Below are positions 58,516-64,000 of a stretch of DNA of 64,000 bases, in pieces (positions within the stretch are counted from its first letter, which is position 1; each line of letters opens with the position of its first letter). The notes beneath the pieces are model-generated. The model was not told where the DNA came from, made no database searches, and worked only from the letters and a program-made list of their open reading frames with translations. Source of the DNA: Marthasterias glacialis. Lineage: Eukaryota > Echinodermata > Asteroidea > Forcipulatida > Asteriidae. The translations under genes and the position numbers were made by a program. Where the stretch lies: assembly GCA_911728455.2 (NCBI GenBank), contig OU452235.1, forward strand, positions 6,244,157-6,308,156. Reading direction: 5' to 3'.

Positions 58516-59285
58516 AAAAAAAATATTGATACCGGGGGTTAGCTGTTGCCATAGCAATATTTTTTTGACCTTGGGTCACACGGTTTTACTGTTTTTTAGT
58601 GATTTCTAAAACTCTTTTGGACATAATTTCCACTTATTTTAGATTTTGTTTGCCAGAAAAGTGATAGTGGTGAGTCACGTGATAGTCTGCATTGGTTTTG
58701 GGAATTCAAAATGGCCGCTATTATTGGCAGCCATCTTGGATTTTGTGTTTTCAGCCTGTAATTAATGGGGCTAAGTATATCTAAGTTTTTTAACAATGGA
58801 ATATTTTCAAACTGCTAATTTCTTACTTTTCAGACCCGTACAAATTCAGATGTGTCAATCAAGTCTTATTATTTCTCCCTGAGCCCTTGGCGTCGGCCAG
58901 TTTGATTAGTGAAAAAATGCAAAAGAAACATGTTTTTTTCCCCAGAATGGGATAAATTTATGAATTATTATGCCCCCAAAGATGACTCCAATGACTAAAT
59001 TAGGTTCAACTTATATTTCCCTTGTCAAAATGTAAAAGTTTGCCAAGTTTCAAAACATTCGGACAAAAAATACAGAAGTTATGGCAAAAACACGATTTTT
59101 GACCAAAAATGGGGAAAAAAGGTCAAAACGAGGGCGTTTTGACCCTTTTTCGACATTTTTGACGTCATCATGTAGAAGTCGGTGAAATGAACATTTGTAG
59201 CAAGTTTCATCAAAATACGGAGCGGGGGGCGGGGTGCCCCTCCCCGTTCTCCGTACAACCGAAAAAAGCCTGGTCCCTGATAGGG
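58516..59285 (-). mobile_element. piggyBac-like MITE, left-truncated
   Basis: Begins inside the element (TTGATACCGGGGGTTAGCTG) and ends CCCTGATAGGG with TTAA (59286-59289). The left flank is block D and the right flank is block F (AATACATCGTGGTTTTCAAG), so about 1.2 kb of unit sequence was lost together with the MITE end. Confidence 0.75.
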
Positions 59286-59289
59286 TTAA

Positions 59290-60010
59290 AATACATCGTG
59301 GTTTTCAAGATTGCCCTATAGCATGTTCATACTTAGGGTGTCGTTTACTCATTGATAATGATACACCGCTCAAATAATAACATGCAAACAAAGTTGCATT
59401 CAATTCCAGTCCTGGTAGGTGTATTCCTAGCTTGTCGCATGTATTATCAAAACCGTTTGACATCACCCGTTAATTGTTGCATTAATGCATTGTTATTTCA
59501 GTCAGACTTTCGATGCCCCTGAGGGATTTAAATGTCAGAAACATTTCCATCTCCAACATTGCAGAGAGGTTGGATGAATTCATCATTGATAAACAAATAC
59601 GGACAATCAACTGGTGAATGCCCGACATCCGCAGGGGCTGATGAACCAGAGGGAGAGCAGGAGAGCATCCCTCCTCTGAACCCTTGCCCTCTCTCCTTCC
59701 CCCATTGAGATCGAAAACTGCACAATGAAATAGCCCAAAGTAGTAATAATAATTTGATAATAATGCAGGAGGCTAATCATATTTATATGAAGGTAATTGC
59801 GAATGACGCAGCTACATGTGTTGGAGCTGTTGCAGACATTCAATGGAGCCTTTGACAGCCATCCACAGAAACTCATTATTACCACGGGGCACAACCTGAT
59901 ATTGAAATGATTAGATTTTATTGGATGGATGAAAGTTTGGGGCCTGGGCTACAAAAACACCTTGTGGCATGTCAGGACAACCCCAACACATAACTCTACT
60001 CACATTATGC
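59290..60010. repeat. Block F, copy 5, and spacer
   Basis: 59290-59860 matches 30570-31130. 59860-60010 has no counterpart recognised. No gene. Confidence 0.5.
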
Positions 60011-60013
60011 TTA

Positions 60014-60340
60014 TTCCTATCAGGACCGGGTAGGAGGGATGTACGGGAACAGGGGCTCACGTGCCCCTCTCCGTATTTTCCTAAGTTTCCAACCAAACCT
60101 GCCAGAAATGTTCATTTCACCGAGTTCTACAAGATGACGTCAAAAGTGTTTCTACATGACGACGTCAACATATTTTCATAAATCTTCACAAGAGGGCATT
60201 TTTGACTGTTTTTGGCCAATTTGGGTCAAACATCGGTGTTTCCGGGTAATTTTGTTTGGTACCTAGCATGTTTGGTAACTAGTCAATCATGTCATTTTAA
60301 CATTTTTAACCTAACTTCAACCTAATTTAACAACTGAAGC
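60014..60340 (+). mobile_element. piggyBac-like MITE, decayed left part
   Basis: CCTATCAGGACCGGG, CCCCTCTCCGTATTTTCC, ATGTTCATTTCACCGAGTTCTAC and GGGCATTTTTGACTG follow the consensus order and then fade out. No right end is found. Confidence 0.6.
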
Positions 60341-60782
60341 CACCTTTGAGGGTACTAAATTCAATATTTTAATGAAGTATTCGACCAAGTTTTGATCCAA
60401 TCGGCTAAAAAACGTGGGAGAAGCATTTGTAAATATTCATTTAGCAAAATTTTTAGCCAAGACCATCCGTAGATAGTGCAGGTGTCATGGCTGAATTCGA
60501 CCAAGTTTGATTAAAATCGGCCAAAAAATTAAGGAGTGATGACCGTTTTTATTTACGATCAAGTGACCGTTTGCCCTTAAAAGAAACAATGTTTTGCATT
60601 ATATCAGTCCGCTTCGCAGGGGCTGATATAAAGAGCAGGAGTATTGCAAAGTGGTTAAGGCTGTAGGCTGGCAGCACTTGCTTTAGGTCTTTGTACCGGC
60701 AGCTGAATTATCATTTGCATAAAATACTTTTTATTTTCAGTAATTATTTTGTCCTGCAGCGGAAAATAAAGCAATGACTCAC
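60341..60782. other. Spacer, no gene seen
   Basis: Contains two similar motifs ATTCGACCAAGTTT(T)GAT and AAATCGGC-AAAAAA near 60380 and 60498, probably decayed repeat. 60650-60780 matches 20735-20910. Confidence 0.4.
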
Positions 60783-60914
60783 CTGGATCCCCCTTGTAAT
60801 TGAGGTCACATTTTATAGCGTGTTCTATACTGGTATTGTTAGAGTTATAAACAGCCTCACATCATCCCTCTCTGGAGAAACCCATGTCTTGAAGATGCTG
60901 CACTGTCTCTTCAC
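60783..60914 (-). pseudogene. UBA-domain-like exon relic, copy 4
   Basis: Minus-strand EETVQHLQDMGFSREG, a TGA where copy 1 has a Cys codon, then CEAVYNSNNTS. It has a GGATAG acceptor and a GTGAGT donor (plus-strand 60777-60782). With copy 1 it gives the fullest view of the ancestral exon. Confidence 0.45.
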
Positions 60915-61464
60915 CTATCCCTGCGGCCCTCTGTTGGTAAAAAGGTGTATCTCATACTTAGAACTTTTTAAAGATTTTTAGCTCTTAAGCAAACTTGAGG
61001 GCGCTCTTTTCAAGTACTCAAGTTTCAATTCGAAACGAGTTACCGTGTAGAAGTTAACATGTGCTATCTTGTGCATTTCCCCCTAAATAATGGATTAGTT
61101 TGTCTCGCACAATGGCGTATGTCCCAGATACACCTTTTTGATTTTAAGTAAATGAGTCTATCTATTATTTACATAATGTTTTGCATGACATAAGCACTTG
61201 TCTTTTTTTTTCTTTTTTTTATTCATCAAAATAATGTACGTCCCAATAGACTGTTTTGCCCCAAAAGTTGTAAAAATAAAAAACGCGTTCAGAAGACCTA
61301 TCTACCATTTTGCATTCGTTTGCCTTGTGTTATTTTGCAGAAATTGTGTCACCATTAAATGCACAATTTTGCTAGAAAACACCGTTGTATTAAATCAAAG
61401 TTAAAGCGCGTTGATGTTGAAATGCATCAAGAATCAAACCTTGTTCCCTTGTTGAAACATATCC
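60915..61464. repeat. Unit spacer, copy 5
   Basis: Matches 21265-21500 and 51500-51930. No gene. Confidence 0.45.
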
Positions 61465-62060
61465 ATTCAAACCAGTGATAGAGTAAAGTCACTGCCGGTG
61501 GTCTATGTATGATTGGCAGCTCATCGATTGTCAATCAAAACCCACTGTGGTTTTCTGGTCCCTGGAATGGAAATACAGCAGTATTTAAAACGAGCTGTGT
61601 CAGATGTAATGCTCATAACAACTTTGCTTGTCATCGGCAAGAGGAACCAAGAAGGCTTGACTGAAAGAACACAGCACCAAGGTAAGTGTTTCTCGTTATA
61701 CTTGGTGCCGGTGCCATATGTGATTTTGTCCGCCGGTGTGTGTGTCCCTCAAACGGTAAGGTAACAGTGGCTAAAGGCAGTGGACAAAATCTGACAAAAT
61801 GTCTACACAATTCGCCGTATGTGAACAGATTCACCGAGAGACGAAATCCCCCGTTAGAGTGTGACACCAGGCCCAGGCCAGGCTTCATGGGCTGAATATC
61901 CAGTTGTTCTTAACTGCACTCGGTGTTTGTTTACGGTACCTTAGTCCGAATCGGTTGCGGTATTCGCCGGAAAATATTTCGCTTTGCACATCTTAAGTTC
62001 AGCCGAGGTAACTAGAGCCTCAAGTCGCCACAATTTCACTCAAGTCCTAGTTTATGTGTA
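61465..62060 (+). repeat. Array block I, copy 5 (left end missing)
   Basis: Starts at ATTCAAACCAGTGATAGAG and lacks the GACGTCATGAGCGG part. The donor context CACCAAGGTAAGTG is at about 61675. Confidence 0.55.
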
Positions 62061-62704
62061 CCGTGACAGTACTGTAACTGTCGGTACAGGTCGCTGTTCA
62101 TGGTGTTGTATATACTAATGGTCAAAGCTAATTTTGCGATTGTAACTTTTTCGCTTATAGATTTGTGTGCAACAGCCTGTTTTATCATTGGCATGGCTTG
62201 TTATTCATCACAGTCTTTAAAACATATTTCAAAGGTTTCTGACTTACTTGGTTTGGTTAAAATTAAAAGTAAACAGACTTTTTTAAACGTGTTTTGATGT
62301 TCATGATTAAAAATACCACCTTTTATAAATTGTTCGCGTGTCTTAACGCACCATTGTGTCTTTGTGATTTAGATTTAGAAACACATACAAGTGTTAAAGC
62401 CCCAGCTCAACATTGGTGAGCTGACTGTAAATGATTCCATTCTTTGCACAAATCAAGATACAAACAATGAAACCAACCTGTTTAATTTTGAGCTCGTTTC
62501 GTTTGTTTTTTGTTTTTTTTCATTTGCTAGAAACAACATTCAGTATTTTTTTTAAGATCTACTAAATAGTAACCCTAAACTAAAGTTCATCTGCGAACAA
62601 TTTTTAAAAGTAATAAATAAATAATTCAGGTAAATGTCCTATTTGGTGCCCCATATTACTCATACGAGAAGGATTGCAGTGGTTCCAACCCATGTCGAGG
62701 CTTA
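62061..62704. repeat. Block J, copy 5 (short) and spacer
   Basis: Matches 1240-1720 and 53620-53800. 62620-62700 matches 11650-11740 (AATTCAGGTAAA, TGGTGCCCCATAT, CCCATGTCGAGGCT). Most of J and all of K are missing. Confidence 0.5.
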
Positions 62705-63060
62705 CGCGTGTATAGCGTGTAATAAATTCCAAGTGCGTCTCAAAGTGCAGTTACTTAATTTAGTTCTACAAGTTATATGCCGAGCTATGCTACAAGACTC
62801 AGTTATAATACATGGCACTACGTAAATGTTTACAAGGTGCTGCGGCACGATCTGCAACCATCCATACCAGAGAACATCAGGGCAAACCCCTTCTCTCAGC
62901 GATAAGTTTACTGGGCTCTATATTTTATTTTATTTTTACTCGAGACCTTCGGCTTTACGTCCCATCCGAAGGACTAAGCAATAACGGTTTAGTGTCAAGA
63001 CTGGGAATCGAACCCGCACTCTGCTGATCAGAAACACTAGAGCCTGAGTCCATTGCACAT
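62705..63060 (-). mobile_element. tRNA-headed SINE, family A, copy
   Basis: Sister of 26400-26720 with GGGTTCGATTCCCAGTC (B-box-like) and TCCTTCGGATGGGACGTAAAGC on the minus strand. Confidence 0.55.
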
Positions 63061-63124
63061 GACAACCATGAAAACCATCTCAACTCAGCCCAGGCTGCTA
63101 ATCATTTACAGTCTCCACCCACGA

Positions 63125-63275
63125 AGATTCCCAATTACTCTTGGATGATGAGAAGCAATGACAGTCACAGTATCTTGTTCAGGGAAACAAGTCTCATGAT
63201 TGAGATGAAAACCCACACTATGGTGCCACAGCAACCAGACCTTGAGGTCGATACGCTAGATTGCTCCGTTTCGAC
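63125..63275 (-). mobile_element. tRNA-headed SINE, family B, copy
   Basis: Sister of 26745-26905 and 49140-49285, keeping GAGCAATCTAGCGTATCGACC and GTGGGTTTTCATCTC. Confidence 0.5.
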
Positions 63276-63930
63276 GCACCACGAATTTGACAGATTATGT
63301 TGTTACTTTATATTTTATTTAAAAGTAATCAGAGTCATATTTCAGGAATTTGTACTCGGCTGTCAGAGTTTGTACTTAGACAACAGAATATTACAGCACT
63401 TGGACGTACCACTTACTTGTTGACCTTTCAACTCGGTACATCCTATGTTGGTACCAGGATAAGGAACATTGCTATTTTGGGTGATCCACGGTCACACAAA
63501 GTAAAACAAATTCTGACTTTCATTCCGAGTGAACAGCGCCCACTGTATACTGAAGATTGCTTCGTTTATTGCAGTAGCGTTCGCCGCAGAAGGCCATCAA
63601 GCCTTATTTATTGTCATTCTTAGTGCGTTGAATCATCGTTGAACACTGTTAAGATTTATTATAGGTCTGTTATAAAATTGTTGTTTTGTTGAATTTGTTT
63701 TAATTTAATGTAGCTTTAAAAATATATATAATAGGTAAACATGTACCCAGGTGTACCTATTTATCCATATTTTTAAAAAAAAGTGTTATTCATTTGTGTA
63801 TTTCTTTTAATTCGTATAACACAAAGGGAAAACGAACCCAGTGTTACACAATTATTTTTAAATGAATTTATTGTTGTTTTAAAACGAAAATGTTAAATTT
63901 TTGTTTGTCCCTTTAACTTTTATTTTCCAG
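63276..63930 (+). promoter_or_regulatory. Upstream region and splice acceptor of gene 5
   Basis: Matches 26906-27637 and 49286-49960, with ACCTATTTATCCATATTT, TTCGTATAACACAAAGGG, AACGAACCCAGTGTTACACA and TTTGTCCCTTTAAC before TTTTCCAG at the ATG. Confidence 0.5.
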
Positions 63931-64000
63931 ATGAACATCGTCCGAAAACTCGCCCTGGTTGTGGCTATTGTGCAAGTTAAGCTCATAGTGGCTGCAGTTG
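63931..64000 (+). CDS. C1q-domain protein, gene 5, 5-prime end only
   Basis: The first 23 codons of a fifth paralogue, MNIVRKLALVVAIVQVKLIV then AAV, are the signal peptide. The window ends inside the gene. The start follows the same CAG/ATG arrangement as the complete genes. Confidence 0.8.
   Translation, partial: MNIVRKLALVVAIVQVKLIVAAV

Overview
The window looks like nuclear DNA from a marine invertebrate metazoan. It is AT-rich, dominated by non-coding sequence, full of metazoan transposons (TTAA-targeting MITEs, tRNA-headed SINEs, a CR1/L2-type LINE), and its only intact genes are secreted collagen-C1q proteins. Large tandem C1q-domain families are known in cephalochordates, echinoderms and bivalves; nothing here fixes the species. 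No CRISPR array, rRNA, intact tRNA or prokaryotic operon structure is visible.

The intact genes are four complete plus-strand C1q-domain genes (2817-3626, 14188-14997, 27638-28447, 57094-57897) and the first 23 codons of a fifth at 63931. Each is one uninterrupted coding exon whose ATG directly follows a pyrimidine-tract/AG acceptor. Each encodes a signal peptide, a CxxCC motif, 32 Gly-X-Y triplets with one interruption, and a C-terminal C1q head. The stalk and head scaffold are nearly invariant, while four head segments differ strongly. This is what a diversifying family of secreted recognition proteins would look like; the immune role is inference.

The window is an array of diverged duplicated units. 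The order after each gene is: downstream block D; blocks E and F; a MITE-like block G; block H; a minus-strand UBA-like exon; block I, which carries a GTAAGT donor; a long block J; block K, a minus-strand candidate first exon and its upstream sequence; SINEs; then the next gene. Units start near 2.8, 14.2, 27.6, 50.0 and 57.1 kb. The unit at about 50.0 kb has lost its C1q gene through a junction near 49,955-49,975. Gene 4 has a rearranged upstream junction.

The units are shaped by a MITE family of about 0.9-1.0 kb with termini CCCTATCAGGACCGGG and TTAA target duplications, so piggyBac-like. Three copies have matching empty sites in sister units. One copy is split by a decayed LINE (37663-40208). 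A second TIR element (TAGACCGATTGCGC ends) occurs twice. Other notable structures are a perfect 90-bp inverted repeat (6720-6902), a 490-bp tandem duplication (12688-13669), and a local inversion upstream of gene 1. Gaps between entries are non-coding unit sequence.
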